In this document: piece by piece, positions 1 to 8,500 of the stretch
How positions within the stretch are numbered: position 1 is the stretch's first letter
Layout of the letters: the number at the start of each line of letters is the position of its first letter
Source: Chitinophaga sp. S165
GTDB taxonomy: Bacteria; Bacteroidota; Bacteroidia; Chitinophagales; Chitinophagaceae
NCBI RefSeq assembly: GCF_003182155.1
Contig: NZ_QGTG01000002.1
Span: 1,007,646-1,071,645, forward strand
Length of the DNA stretch: 64,000 nt
Direction of reading: 5' to 3'
Notes under the pieces: model-generated
Seen by the model: only the letters and a program-made list of their open reading frames with translations
Database searches by the model: none
What the model was told of the DNA's origin: nothing
Translations under genes and position numbers: made by a program

Positions 1-118
1 CGACAGTGAAGGCTCCACTGTTTATTACGTGACACTGGAAGGTGAAAAGACCTGGAAGGTGATCAAGTCAGATGCGAGAGGTGATCTCAGCGTTCATCAG
101 AAGATGAAAAAAGTGTAG
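1..118 (+). CDS. C-terminal end of an unidentified protein (partial)
   Basis: An open frame enters from the left edge (codons in phase with base 2) and ends at TAG 116-118. The visible 38 residues are polar, with a Tyr/Val/Thr beta-like stretch and a basic end (HQKMKKV). They are too few to name a family. A terminator-like hairpin follows at 153-193, which supports a real gene end here. Confidence 0.55.
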   Translation, partial: DSEGSTVYYVTLEGEKTWKVIKSDARGDLSVHQKMKKV

Positions 119-152
119 ACATCAGTTCATCAGTTGAAAGTCCATAGTCAGT

Positions 153-193
153 ATAGTCCATAGTAGCAGCAGCTATTATGGGCTATTTTTTTT
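153..193 (+). terminator. Rho-independent terminator of the left-edge gene
   Basis: Arms at 153-167 and 172-186 pair with two imperfect positions, and eight T follow. The base GTCCATAGT occurs twice here, 16 bases apart (140-148, 156-164). Confidence 0.6.
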
Positions 194-200
194 AATTCCT

Positions 201-208
201 TACCTTTG
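201..208 (+). promoter_or_regulatory. -7 box (TACCTTTG) for the deoxyhypusine synthase-like gene
   Basis: The box matches the Bacteroidota consensus TAnnTTTG exactly and would start RNA near base 213, about 30 bases before the ATG. No clear -33 TTG is visible. Confidence 0.55.
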
Positions 209-242
209 CCGTTCTCTAAAGGAATTAAACTTATAAACGGAC

Positions 243-1217
243 ATGAATAAAGGGCCTATTTCTCAATTTATCCAGCACCACTACCGCCACTTCAATGCGG
301 CTGCTCTGGTGGATGCTGCCAAGGGATATGAAACACATTTACTGGAAGGCGGTAAAATGCTGGTATCCCTTGCAGGTGCTATGAGTACCGCCGAGTTGGG
401 TATTTCCTTCGCGGAGATGATCCGCCAGGGAAAAGTGGATATCATTTCCTGTACCGGGGCTAACCTGGAGGAAGATATCATGAACCTCGTAGCGCACACA
501 CACTACAAAAGGGTGCCTCATTACCGTGACCTGAGCCCACAGGAAGAATGGGACCTGCTGCAGGATGGCTTTAACAGGGTTACTGATACCTGTATCCCGG
601 AAGAAGAAGCTTTCCGTCGTATACAGGAACATATCCATAAGATCTGGAAAGATGCGGATGATAAAGGCGAACGCTACTTCCCGCATGAATATATGTACAA
701 GCTGCTGCTGAGCGGTGTCATGAAAGAGCATTACGAGATCGATCCTAAGAACAGCTGGATGATCGCTGCTGCTGAACGTAATATTCCTATCGTTGTTCCA
801 GGATGGGAAGACAGTACCATGGGTAATATCTTCGCTTCTTACATCATCAAAGGTGAACTGAAGGCTTCTACCATGAAGAGCGGTATCGAGTACATGGTAT
901 GGCTGGCTGACTGGTACCGTAACAATTCCGCTGGTAAAGGCGTAGGCTTCTTCCAGATCGGTGGCGGTATCGCGGGCGACTTCCCTATCTGTGTAGTGCC
1001 AATGATGTACCAGGACCTTGAATGGCATGATGTTCCTTTCTGGGGATATTTCTGCCAGATCTCTGACTCTACCACTTCTTACGGTTCTTACTCCGGAGCA
1101 GTGCCGAACGAGAAGATCACCTGGGGAAAACTGGATATCAATACACCGAAGTTTATCGTAGAATCTGATGCTACCATCGTAGCGCCGCTGATATTTGCTT
1201 ACCTGCTTGGCTGGTAA
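243..1217 (+). CDS. Deoxyhypusine synthase family protein
   Basis: This 324-residue protein belongs to the deoxyhypusine synthase (DHS) family, NAD-dependent enzymes that move the aminobutyl group of spermidine. Visible hallmarks are SLAGAMSTAELG (about 42-53), the NAD-site-like SCTGANLEEDI (about 69-79) and SGAVPNEKITWGK near the C-terminus, where K296 aligns with the lysine that carries the enzyme intermediate in eukaryotic DHS. Bacteria have no eIF5A, so protein modification is an unlikely job; a role in polyamine synthesis with a free diamine acceptor is the usual proposal for bacterial members (inference here). The gene is monocistronic, with its own promoter and terminator. The start ATG gives the usual N-terminus and length for the family. 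Confidence 0.88.
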   Translation: MNKGPISQFIQHHYRHFNAAALVDAAKGYETHLLEGGKMLVSLAGAMSTAELGISFAEMIRQGKVDIISCTGANLEEDIMNLVAHTHYKRVPHYRDLSPQEEWDLLQDGFNRVTDTCIPEEEAFRRIQEHIHKIWKDADDKGERYFPHEYMYKLLLSGVMKEHYEIDPKNSWMIAAAERNIPIVVPGWEDSTMGNIFASYIIKGELKASTMKSGIEYMVWLADWYRNNSAGKGVGFFQIGGGIAGDFPICVVPMMYQDLEWHDVPFWGYFCQISDSTTSYGSYSGAVPNEKITWGKLDINTPKFIVESDATIVAPLIFAYLLGW

Positions 1218-1249
1218 GGGCACTCGCCCTAAGGGCGAATGCTGAACGA

Positions 1250-1287
1250 AACGCTGATCATTGCATTTTGCAGGGTCAGCGTTTTTT
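1250..1287 (+). terminator. Terminator of the DHS-like gene
   Basis: AACGCTGA (1250-1257) pairs with TCAGCGTT (1276-1283) and a T run follows. Just upstream, AGGGC, GCCCT and AGGGC (1217-1236) could form a second small hairpin. Confidence 0.7.
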
Positions 1288-1352
1288 GTTGTAGTGTAAT
1301 GCTTTCATTTTTAAGACAGAAAGCGTATATTGTACCCTTATAACTTCCAAAC

Positions 1353-2531
1353 ATGAAAAACATTATTCCACTTCTAACAGTAGCAGCCGCAGTGAGCATC
1401 AGTGCCTGCCAGTCTGGTACAAAAACCAATAATAACACGACAGATAGTATGAGTACCTTACAAGACAGTGTTTCCGCAGGACAGATCTCCGATGCTGCGT
1501 TTGACAAGACCATTGATGGTAAGCCCGTAAAGCTGTACCACCTGAAAGGAAAAGGGAATATCCAGGTAGCTATTACAAACTATGGCGCCAAGATCGTTAG
1601 TCTGCTGGCTCCCGATAAACAGGGTCAACTGGCTGATGTGGAACTGGGCTATGATAACATTGACCAGTATGTGAATACGAAAGAAAGGTATTATGGCGGT
1701 ATCGTTGGACGTTACGGTAACCGTATTGCCAAAGGCAAATTTAAAGTGGATGGTAAAGAATATACACTGGCTGTGAACAATGGTGTAAACCATCTGCACG
1801 GTGGTAAAAAAGGCTTTAATGACGTTGTGTGGGATGCTGAACAGCCAAATGATCATACGTTAAAACTGCACTACCTGTCAAAAGATGGTGAAGAAGGATA
1901 CCCGGGCAACCTGGACATCACACTGACCTACGAGCTGACTGACAGCAACGAAGTGAAGATCGATTACAGCGCTACTACCGATAAGGCAACCGTTGTAAAC
2001 CTGACCAATCACTCCTTCTTCAACCTGCATGGCGCCGGTAACGGTGATATAAATGATCACATCATGTACATCAACGCCGACAAGTTTACGCCTGTGGACA
2101 GTACGCTGATCCCTAAAGGAAAACTGGAAGCTGTAAAAGGTACACCGATGGACTTTACCACTCCTACCAAAATCGGAGAAAGAGTGGATGCTGATTTCGA
2201 ACAGCTGAAATTCGGTAAAGGTTACGATCACAACTATGTATTGAACAAAAAAGGCAATGAACTGTCTCTGGCGGCAACTGTAGAAGAGCCTCAGAGCGGC
2301 CGTTTCCTGGAAGTCTGGACAACTGAACCTGGTGTTCAGTTCTATGGCGGTAACTTCCTGGATGGTACCGATAAAGGCAAAGAAGGTAAAGCGTACGTTC
2401 ATCGTGGTGCTTTCTGCCTGGAAACACAACATTTCCCTGATTCTCCGAACCAGCCATCTTTCCCTTCAGTAGTACTGAAGCCAGGTCAGACTTATACCTC
2501 TACGTGTGTGTATAAGTTCGGTGTGAAGTAA
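1353..2531 (+). CDS. galM: Aldose 1-epimerase (mutarotase), lipoprotein
   Basis: The enzyme interconverts the alpha and beta anomers of aldoses such as galactose and glucose. The 392-residue protein starts with a lipoprotein signal ending in ISAC (C19), then a Thr/Asn-rich linker, then the GalM beta-sandwich. Catalytic residues fit the family: NHLHGG (H147/H149), NLTNH (H220) and ETQHFPDSPN (E357, the general base). The lipoprotein signal puts it in the periplasm or on an outer-membrane face, so it probably acts on imported or surface-released sugars rather than in cytosolic Leloir metabolism. It is monocistronic, with a strong terminator at 2551-2587. Secreted GalM versions are common in Bacteroidota. 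Confidence 0.93.
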   Translation: MKNIIPLLTVAAAVSISACQSGTKTNNNTTDSMSTLQDSVSAGQISDAAFDKTIDGKPVKLYHLKGKGNIQVAITNYGAKIVSLLAPDKQGQLADVELGYDNIDQYVNTKERYYGGIVGRYGNRIAKGKFKVDGKEYTLAVNNGVNHLHGGKKGFNDVVWDAEQPNDHTLKLHYLSKDGEEGYPGNLDITLTYELTDSNEVKIDYSATTDKATVVNLTNHSFFNLHGAGNGDINDHIMYINADKFTPVDSTLIPKGKLEAVKGTPMDFTTPTKIGERVDADFEQLKFGKGYDHNYVLNKKGNELSLAATVEEPQSGRFLEVWTTEPGVQFYGGNFLDGTDKGKEGKAYVHRGAFCLETQHFPDSPNQPSFPSVVLKPGQTYTSTCVYKFGVK

Positions 2532-2550
2532 GAAGGATCTCTGAGATATT

Positions 2551-2587
2551 AAAGAGCCATAACGCTTTCGGGTGTTATGGCTCTTTT
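2551..2587 (+). terminator. Terminator of the aldose epimerase gene
   Basis: AAAGAGCCATAAC and GTTATGGCTCTTTT form a perfect stem with a 9-base loop and a short T run. Confidence 0.85.
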
Positions 2588-2595
2588 GTTTGATT

Positions 2596-2705
2596 AAGAC
2601 AGGACTATACAAGGCTTATACAAGGCTTAACTTACGTTCATCTTACGTTCAAAGACGTAGGATGAACGTAAGTTAAGCCTTGTATAAACCTTGTAAGAAC
2701 CAAGT
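2596..2705 (+). repeat. 11-bp-periodic array 1, folding into a 30-bp hairpin
   Basis: From 2596 the sequence divides without a gap into ten 11-base units that end at the base before the hemW stop codon. Units 2 and 3 are identical (ATACAAGGCTT at 2607 and 2618); units 4 and 5 differ at one base (AACTTACGTTC, ATCTTACGTTC); units 8 and 9 are close (TTAAGCCTTGT, ATAAACCTTGT). Bases 2617-2646 pair with 2657-2686 along 30 positions, one a G-T pair, leaving a 10-base loop. No T run follows on either strand, so it is not a classical terminator. It lies between the convergent genes galM and hemW. Function unknown. Confidence 0.8.
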
Positions 2706-3833
2706 TTATTCGAAGAACAGCTCAGAGGCAATACCATCCGCAAAGAGCCTTCCTTCCGGTGTTAATACCAGCGTATCATTTCTGAGGATCATCCAGCCTT
2801 TATCCATAAATGGGCGGGATTCTTTTAAAAGGATATCGCGTTTGTCGTTACCGAAGCGCTCTGCCACCACTGGTAGCAGGCAGCCCTGGGAAGTACGGAG
2901 GGTGGTCATGATGTATTCATTCAACATCATGGAAGGGGTTAGTTCTTCCAGCTCGAAAGGAACGATACCCTGCTCCAGACTTTTGATATAGAGAGCATTA
3001 TTGGCGATGTTCCACTGGCGTGAATGACCGTTAAACGAATGGGCAGAAGGGCCTAGTCCCAGATAGGGTTGGGATTGCCAGTAACTGCTGTTATGCCGGG
3101 AATGCCATCCCGGGAGGGCAAAGTTAGAGACCTCGTAATGTTCATATCCGGCGTTGGCCGTCCACTGCATGAGTTGTTCGAAGTGACGGGCGGCCTTATC
3201 TGTATCTACAGCAGCTACTTTTTTCTTTCGGATAAATTGGTCCAGTGCCGTGCCCGGTTCGACAGTGAGGGCATAACAGGATAAATGCTGTACACCAAGA
3301 TCGATGGCCTGTTGCACATTGGCGGCCCATCCTTCATCACTGAGCGTCGGACCACCGTAGATCAGGTCTATAGTCAGATTATTGAATCCTGCTGCCTGTG
3401 CATCGCGGATACACTGTATTGCCTGCCGGCTATCATGTGCACGGTTCATCCAGCGAAGGTCTTCTTCATAGAAAGACTGTACACCGATACTTAACCGGTT
3501 GATTCCAGCGGTATGGAGGTCTTTGAGCTTTTCGGGGGAAAGATCGTCCGGGTTGGCTTCAAGGGTTACCTCGGCTTCAGGGGATATTTCGAAAGTGGTA
3601 TGGAGTTTATCAAGCAGCTGTTGCAGATCGTTACGGTTGAGGAGACTTGGAGTACCTCCGCCGAAGTAAACGCTGGTAACGGTCTGGCCGGCAAGGTAGT
3701 CCTTCTGCAGATCTATTTCGCGCAGCATTTGCTTTACCAGGGCAGGTTGCTGGGAAAGAGACGTAGAGAAATGGAAGTTGCAATAGTAACAAGCCTGTTT
3801 GCAAAAAGGAATATGTAGATAGATACCTGCCAT
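2706..3833 (-). CDS. hemW: Radical SAM heme chaperone HemW
   Basis: HemW is a cytosolic radical-SAM protein related to HemN. The family carries heme and is thought to deliver it; it was formerly annotated as oxygen-independent coproporphyrinogen oxidase. The N-terminus reads MAGIYLHIPFCKQACYYCNF, with C11, C15 and C18 forming the CX3CX2C iron-sulfur site, followed by VYFGGGTPSLL. HemN-type N-terminal residues are absent, which favours HemW. The open frame runs upstream to 3923, but I chose the ATG at 3833: it begins right at the conserved segment, and a -7 box at 3921-3928 would start RNA inside the longer version. The 375-residue length is normal. An 11-bp array lies on each side of the gene. 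Confidence 0.9.
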   Translation of the reverse strand: MAGIYLHIPFCKQACYYCNFHFSTSLSQQPALVKQMLREIDLQKDYLAGQTVTSVYFGGGTPSLLNRNDLQQLLDKLHTTFEISPEAEVTLEANPDDLSPEKLKDLHTAGINRLSIGVQSFYEEDLRWMNRAHDSRQAIQCIRDAQAAGFNNLTIDLIYGGPTLSDEGWAANVQQAIDLGVQHLSCYALTVEPGTALDQFIRKKKVAAVDTDKAARHFEQLMQWTANAGYEHYEVSNFALPGWHSRHNSSYWQSQPYLGLGPSAHSFNGHSRQWNIANNALYIKSLEQGIVPFELEELTPSMMLNEYIMTTLRTSQGCLLPVVAERFGNDKRDILLKESRPFMDKGWMILRNDTLVLTPEGRLFADGIASELFFE

Positions 3834-3920
3834 GTTTTTATCGTTCGATGAATTGGAAATGGTTCCTGGCAGTCCGGTTCCAGACTCTGGCCTTATTACA
3901 TATTCCAATGAAAGTAAAGG

Positions 3921-3928
3921 CAAAGGTA
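3921..3928 (-). promoter_or_regulatory. -7 box (TACCTTTG) for hemW
   Basis: On the reverse strand the box matches TAnnTTTG and predicts a leader of about 80 bases before the ATG at 3833. No good -33 TTG is seen. Confidence 0.5.
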
Positions 3929-4088
3929 CGTCAATCGTGAGGTTTATTCCGACAGTGATGGAACGGCAAGCTGTCGGGCAGGAATGTAAGGGCTGTCAGG
4001 CGCCTGAAAGCCTTGAAAATTTACGATGTTATTTTCTCATGACTGGTTTTTTGAAGCGGGTTCAATGGCGTACGCCTGCTGAGAGTCT

Positions 4089-4176
4089 GTCGTATGGCTG
4101 TTGTATGTTAGAAGTATACATGGAGTTAAGGTGGATATGAGGTGGAGTTGAGCTGGACCTGATCGAGTACTGATCG
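4089..4176 (+). repeat. 11-bp-periodic array 2
   Basis: Eight 11-base units in register: GTCGTATGGCT, GTTGTATGTTA and GAAGTATACAT share GTAT at unit positions 4-7; GGAGTTAAGGT, GGATATGAGGT and GGAGTTGAGCT resemble each other; GGACCTGATCG and AGTACTGATCG share the last six bases. As in array 1, similarity is highest between neighbours and fades with distance. No long hairpin forms here. Function unknown. Confidence 0.65.
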
Positions 4177-4357
4177 GGAGAAAATAGTATTAAAGAAGAT
4201 GTTATTTCCAAAAATAAAGATACGAATTATCGCGTTTAAAAGGTGGCTGGCGGCCGGATGCCGGATAGATCTGTCGTTATAGTCCTTATCGGGGTTTCCT
4301 TAAATAAGTATATGGTTATTATAGCATACGAATTATAGCGGATGGACAATTTTTATA

Positions 4358-4365
4358 TCTTTGCC
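4358..4365 (+). promoter_or_regulatory. -7 box (TATCTTTG) for the DUF4271-hemD pair
   Basis: An exact TAnnTTTG match that lies inside the longest open frame (ATG 4342), so RNA would start near 4370. This argues for translation from the GTG at 4399. Confidence 0.55.
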
Positions 4366-4398
4366 GACACATTATCTGCATTAAAAAAATATTTCCTG

Positions 4399-5493
4399 GT
4401 GCGAAGCTGGTTATTGTTCCTGTTCATTATACCCTGTTTACGTTTGGCGGCACAGACGGATAGTTCTGTTCGTAAGGAGCCGGCTGTGCAGGCTGCTCCT
4501 GTTCAAGTGCAGCGTGCTCCGGGTGACACGGCTGCAAGGCCAGTGAAAAAGAAAGCACCGGTAGTAAAAAGAGATAGTGCCGGTGTAATTATACCGGCAA
4601 GTGCATTGAAGCCTGCTGCTCCGGCAGCGCCTGCTGTAACTCCTTCTACGACCCCGGCAGTTGCAACTGTTCCGGCCAAAGCAGCTGCTTCCACTGACAG
4701 CGTACAGCAGCAGGCTGTTGTACCTTTGAAACAGGAAACGGCTTTTGAACTGTTCCTGAAAGAACTGACGGCTAAGAACGTTTTTCTCAAAGCGAACAAA
4801 CCGTCCAGGCTGGATGTGAACAAGTTGAGGGTATATGAAGATCTGGACTGGCTGGTGTATGTAATGGCAGGCGTGGTGCTGTTGCTGGGAATTATCAGGC
4901 TAAGCTATCTGAAATACTTTTCTGACCTGTTCAGGGCATTTCTCAATCCGACGCTAAGCCAGCGCCAGCTGAAAGACCAGTTATCTCAGTCGCCCTTTCC
5001 CAATTTCCTGCTGAACAGCTACTTTGTGATCAGCCTGGCGTTGTACCTGTATCTGCTGATGTACCGTCAGCAGTATATAACCAGTAACACTGCCTGGATG
5101 GCCATACCTGGTCTGATCGTGCTGGTGGCTATGGTTTATGGAGTGAAATATGTGATGCTGCGTTTCTGCGGCTGGTTATTCGGAAGTGCGGAGCTGGCCG
5201 ATGCCTATATTTTCATATTGTACCTGATCAATAAGGTTTTAGGTATTCTGTTGGTGCCATTCCTGGTAATACTGGCATTTTGCACGCCGCAATTGGCAAA
5301 AGCATTCATGTATATCTCTATATTTTTTATTGTTTTATTGGTGGCATACCGCTATATCAGGTCGTATTCCGTGGTAAAACAATACTTATCTTTCAGCAGA
5401 TTGCATTTTTTTCTTTACCTTTGCGCATTCGAAGTAGCGCCGGTTTTAATAATAACTAAGGTGTTGCTGGTCGCGTTAACTGGCGGGCTCTGA
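4399..5493 (+). CDS. DUF4271 domain-containing membrane protein
   Basis: A signal or anchor segment (RSWLLFLFIIPCLRLAAQ) is followed by an Ala/Pro/Val/Lys-rich low-complexity part (to about residue 125) and then a C-terminal domain with several membrane segments, including VYVMAGVVLLLGIIRL. The pattern and the position directly before hemD match the Bacteroidota family DUF4271, whose function is not known. The longest frame starts at ATG 4342, but a -7 box lies inside it; GTG 4399 gives a clean signal sequence with a positive charge after the first residue. Stop and hemD start are 4 bases apart, so the two genes are probably cotranscribed. A link to heme synthesis is suggested only by this neighbourhood. 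Confidence 0.8.
   Translation: MRSWLLFLFIIPCLRLAAQTDSSVRKEPAVQAAPVQVQRAPGDTAARPVKKKAPVVKRDSAGVIIPASALKPAAPAAPAVTPSTTPAVATVPAKAAASTDSVQQQAVVPLKQETAFELFLKELTAKNVFLKANKPSRLDVNKLRVYEDLDWLVYVMAGVVLLLGIIRLSYLKYFSDLFRAFLNPTLSQRQLKDQLSQSPFPNFLLNSYFVISLALYLYLLMYRQQYITSNTAWMAIPGLIVLVAMVYGVKYVMLRFCGWLFGSAELADAYIFILYLINKVLGILLVPFLVILAFCTPQLAKAFMYISIFFIVLLVAYRYIRSYSVVKQYLSFSRLHFFLYLCAFEVAPVLIITKVLLVALTGGL
5416..5423 (+). promoter_or_regulatory. Internal -7 box (TACCTTTG) upstream of hemD
   Basis: An exact TAnnTTTG match inside the last codons of the DUF4271 gene, about 75 bases before the hemD start. It could give hemD a second transcript. No clear -33 element. Confidence 0.35.
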
Positions 5494-5497
5494 TGAA

Positions 5498-6325
5498 ATG
5501 CCGCCTATTGTTAACACAAGAGCAAAAAAACGTATGATTAAAGGCGGGCCAAAAAAAGATTTGCAAGCGAAACACATTCAGTCAATTCTAATTTCCCAAC
5601 CTAAGCCTGAAACAGAAAAATCACCATACTTTGAACTGGCGAAAAAATTCAATGTAAAATTGGATTTTTATCCGTTTATAAGGGTGGAGGGACTGTCCGC
5701 AAAAGACTTCAGGAAACAGAAGATTGACATACAGAATTTTACGGCGGTTATTTTTACCAGCCGGAATGCTGTAGACCATTTTTTCAGGATCTGTGAGGAA
5801 ATGAAGATCAAGGTGTCTCAGGACTGTAAGTACTTCTGTATCACGGAAGCTATTGCCTTGTATCTTCAGAAATTCATCCTGTACAGGAAACGTAAGGTAT
5901 TTTACGGCGCTGATGGATCAACCAAAAGCCTTCTGGAAGTGATGAACAAGCATCGTGACAACGAAAAGTTCCTGTTCCCGAGCTCTGATAGTCAGCGTAA
6001 AGACGTTGAAGAGTGGTTGAAAGCCAATAAGTGCGAATACGCTATTCCGACGCTGTACAAGACGGTGTCTAATGACGTAAAGGACTTGCTGGCAGACACT
6101 GAATATGACATGATCGTTTTCTTCAGTCCGTACGGAGTAAAGTCGCTGTTTGAGAACATACCGAAGTTCGAACAGAATGGTACCCGTATAGGCGCTTTTG
6201 GTCCTACTACCTCGGCAGCAGTTGAAGAGGCTGGCCTGAGACTGGACGTTAAAGCCCCTGCACCGCAGGCTCCTTCTATGGTAGCCGCGCTTGAGCAGTA
6301 CCTGGCTGAGATCAACAAAAAATAA
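5498..6325 (+). CDS. hemD: Uroporphyrinogen-III synthase
   Basis: HemD closes linear hydroxymethylbilane to uroporphyrinogen III in the cytosol. The 275-residue protein has the loosely conserved two-lobe pattern of the family: SILISQPKPE near residue 30, the segment FTAVIFTSRNAVDHFF, and the C-lobe YDMIVFFSPYGVKSL followed by IGAFGPTTSAAVEEAG. The sequence family is divergent, so the call rests on these motifs and on the pairing with DUF4271. The first 12 residues are basic and may not be translated; M13 (base 5534) is an alternative start. A hairpin at 6354-6379 ends the unit. Confidence 0.87.
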   Translation: MPPIVNTRAKKRMIKGGPKKDLQAKHIQSILISQPKPETEKSPYFELAKKFNVKLDFYPFIRVEGLSAKDFRKQKIDIQNFTAVIFTSRNAVDHFFRICEEMKIKVSQDCKYFCITEAIALYLQKFILYRKRKVFYGADGSTKSLLEVMNKHRDNEKFLFPSSDSQRKDVEEWLKANKCEYAIPTLYKTVSNDVKDLLADTEYDMIVFFSPYGVKSLFENIPKFEQNGTRIGAFGPTTSAAVEEAGLRLDVKAPAPQAPSMVAALEQYLAEINKK

Positions 6326-6353
6326 CACGAAAATCATAGGAAAATATTTGCCC

Positions 6354-6384
6354 AAAGGGACAGCAAACGCTGTCCCTTTGTTAT
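6354..6384 (+). terminator. Terminator after hemD
   Basis: AAAGGGACAGC and GCTGTCCCTTT form an 11-bp stem around an AAAC loop. The T run is weak (GTTATATTT). Confidence 0.7.
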
Positions 6385-6389
6385 ATTTG
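6382..6389 (+). promoter_or_regulatory. -7 box (TATATTTG) for the DUF255 gene
   Basis: An exact TAnnTTTG match just after the hemD terminator hairpin, about 68 bases before the GTG start. Confidence 0.45.
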
Positions 6390-6457
6390 GGGTAATAACG
6401 AGGAAAAGAGAATCAGCAAACCAGATACTGTAGAAAAACAACAGAATAACCATAACT

Positions 6458-8500
6458 GTGAACAGACTAGCGAAAGAAACCAGTCCTTACCTGCTGCAGC
6501 ATGCACATAATCCGGTAGATTGGTATCCATGGGGAGAAGAAGCACTGCAAAGGGCGAAAGCAGAAGATAAACCTATTTTAGTCAGCATTGGATATGCCGC
6601 CTGCCACTGGTGTCATGTTATGGAGCGGGAGAGTTTCGAGGACGAAGCGACGGCCCGCATCATGAACGAACTTTTCATTAACATCAAGATAGACAGGGAA
6701 GAACGTCCGGACCTGGACCACATCTATATGGATGCAGTACAGGCGATGACGGGTTCCGGCGGATGGCCGCTGAATGTTTTCCTGACGCCGGATAAACTGC
6801 CTTTTTACGGGGGGACCTACTTCCCGCCGGTGAAAGCGTTTAACCGCCCCTCCTGGAAGGAAGTGTTACTGGCTTTGTCCCAGGCTTTTAAAGAGCGCAG
6901 GGAAGACCTGGAAACACAGGCGGAGAATATGCGGGAGCACCTGGCCCAGTCTTCACGTTTTGGTGAGAATACGGGCAATCTCCAACTGGTACCGAAAGAG
7001 GAGCTGTTTACGAAAGCACAGTGTGATACGATATTCAGTAATGTAATGCAGCAGGGAGACAAGGTATGGGGCGGATTCGGTAATGCACCCAAGTTTCCCG
7101 GAACGTTTAACATTCAATACCTGTTAAGGTATCATCATAGTTTCAATGAACCGGCGGCTTTACAGCAGGCGTTATTGTCGCTGGACAAAATGATCCAGGG
7201 CGGTATTTATGATCAGTTGGGCGGCGGATTTGCCCGTTACAGTACGGATGCCAAATGGCTGGCGCCCCATTTTGAAAAGATGCTGTATGACAATGCGTTG
7301 CTGGTGGATGTGATGAGTGAGGCGTATCAATTGACAGGTAATGAGCTATATGCGAGGACCATTGCGGATACGCTGGGTTTTGTTGAAAGAGAGATGACAG
7401 ATGCGGGAGGAGGCTTTTATAGTGCGTTAGATGCTGATTCTGAGGGTGTGGAAGGTAAATTTTACACCTGGAGCAGGAAAGAAATAGAAGAGATACTTGG
7501 TGCGGATGCCACCTTGTTCTGTGACTTTTACGATGTAACGGAAGAGGGTAACTGGGAGGAAACCAATATTTTATGGATCACTAAGCCTGCGGCGGTTTTC
7601 GCGGCAGAGAACGGGATCACGGAAGAGGCGCTGGAAAGGAATCTGGCGATAAGCCGGGAAAAGCTGATGGCGGGGAGGTCGGGAAGGATCCGGCCAGCGT
7701 TGGACGATAAGATCATATTGGGGTGGAATGGCCTGATGGTACATGCGTGTTGTAGGGCTTACGCCGCACTTGGGGTGGAGAAGTACAGGGAGATGGGGAT
7801 CAGTGCTATGAAATTTTGCCTGAATAATCTGCAACAGGTTGATAAACAGTCTTTTTTTCATACATTTAAAGCCGGTGTAGCAAAATATCCGGCATTCCTG
7901 GACGATTATGCATGGCTGGTACGTGCTTTGATCGCTTTGCAGGAGGTAACGGGAGACGCTGAGTGGCTGGATAAGGCGAAGGAAGTAACGGAGTATGTCA
8001 CTACGAATTTTTCAGATGAAGGGGGGATTTATTTCTATTATACGGAAGCCGGTCAAACGGATGTTATCGTACGTAAGAAGGAAGTCTATGATGGTGCAAC
8101 TCCCAGTGGTAATGCGGTGATGGCGTCGAATCTGATCTATTTATCAATCGTTTATGACAGGAAGGATTGGTCGGAGCGTGGGATTGCCATGCTTGCGGGT
8201 CAATCTCAGATGGCGGTAAGGTATTCCACATCGTTTGGCGTATGGGCGGGGCTGTTATTGCAGCTGGTGAACGGAATAAAGGAGATAGCGATAGTGGGGA
8301 GTGATTATAAATCCAGGATGCAGGATACTAACAGACATTATATTCCGTTTAAAGTAATGTTAGGAGCTGCAACTGACAAGCTGGGTATTCCGCTGTTAGA
8401 GCGGCGGGAGCGGCCAGGGGAAACACTTATATACGTTTGCGAGGATTATCATTGTATTAAGCCAGTTAATTATATAGAGGAAATAACTAATTTAAAATAA
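6458..8500 (+). CDS. Thioredoxin domain-containing protein (DUF255/YyaL, SPATA20-like)
   Basis: A 680-residue protein of the YyaL/SPATA20 family: an N-terminal thioredoxin-like domain followed by a large (alpha/alpha)6 barrel like that of N-acylglucosamine 2-epimerases. The N-terminus [20 protein letters not shown] is typical, and the redox-type motif AACHWCHVM (C49, C52) is intact. Later family segments include [14 protein letters not shown] and the [14 protein letters not shown] block. The biochemical role is not established. The start is GTG 6458, which gives the conserved N-terminus with no extra residues. No neighbour suggests a pathway. Confidence 0.9.
   Translation: MNRLAKETSPYLLQHAHNPVDWYPWGEEALQRAKAEDKPILVSIGYAACHWCHVMERESFEDEATARIMNELFINIKIDREERPDLDHIYMDAVQAMTGSGGWPLNVFLTPDKLPFYGGTYFPPVKAFNRPSWKEVLLALSQAFKERREDLETQAENMREHLAQSSRFGENTGNLQLVPKEELFTKAQCDTIFSNVMQQGDKVWGGFGNAPKFPGTFNIQYLLRYHHSFNEPAALQQALLSLDKMIQGGIYDQLGGGFARYSTDAKWLAPHFEKMLYDNALLVDVMSEAYQLTGNELYARTIADTLGFVEREMTDAGGGFYSALDADSEGVEGKFYTWSRKEIEEILGADATLFCDFYDVTEEGNWEETNILWITKPAAVFAAENGITEEALERNLAISREKLMAGRSGRIRPALDDKIILGWNGLMVHACCRAYAALGVEKYREMGISAMKFCLNNLQQVDKQSFFHTFKAGVAKYPAFLDDYAWLVRALIALQEVTGDAEWLDKAKEVTEYVTTNFSDEGGIYFYYTEAGQTDVIVRKKEVYDGATPSGNAVMASNLIYLSIVYDRKDWSERGIAMLAGQSQMAVRYSTSFGVWAGLLLQLVNGIKEIAIVGSDYKSRMQDTNRHYIPFKVMLGAATDKLGIPLLERRERPGETLIYVCEDYHCIKPVNYIEEITNLK

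Larger units (their letters stand above)
3834..4398. other. Intergenic region between hemW and the DUF4271 gene
   Basis: No convincing gene. It holds the hemW promoter (3921-3928), a stretch with GCTGTC repeated 22 bases apart (3970 and 3992), the 11-bp array 2 (4089-4176), an AT-rich part, and the promoter of the DUF4271 gene (4358-4365). Short open frames here have no recognisable features. Confidence 0.6.

Noticed and set aside
339..1223. 294-codon open frame on the reverse strand
   Set aside because: It is antisense to the DHS-like gene and has no family features; the forward protein is clearly conserved.
2617..2686. Reading the long hairpin as a terminator for galM or hemW
   Set aside because: galM already has a terminator at 2551-2587, and neither strand has a T run after the hairpin.
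3834..3923. N-terminal extension of HemW
   Set aside because: The extra 30 residues do not match the family and would start upstream of the predicted transcript start.
4503..4823. 106-codon reverse frame over the DUF4271 gene
   Set aside because: Ala/Gly/Val-rich shadow of the low-complexity region on the other strand.
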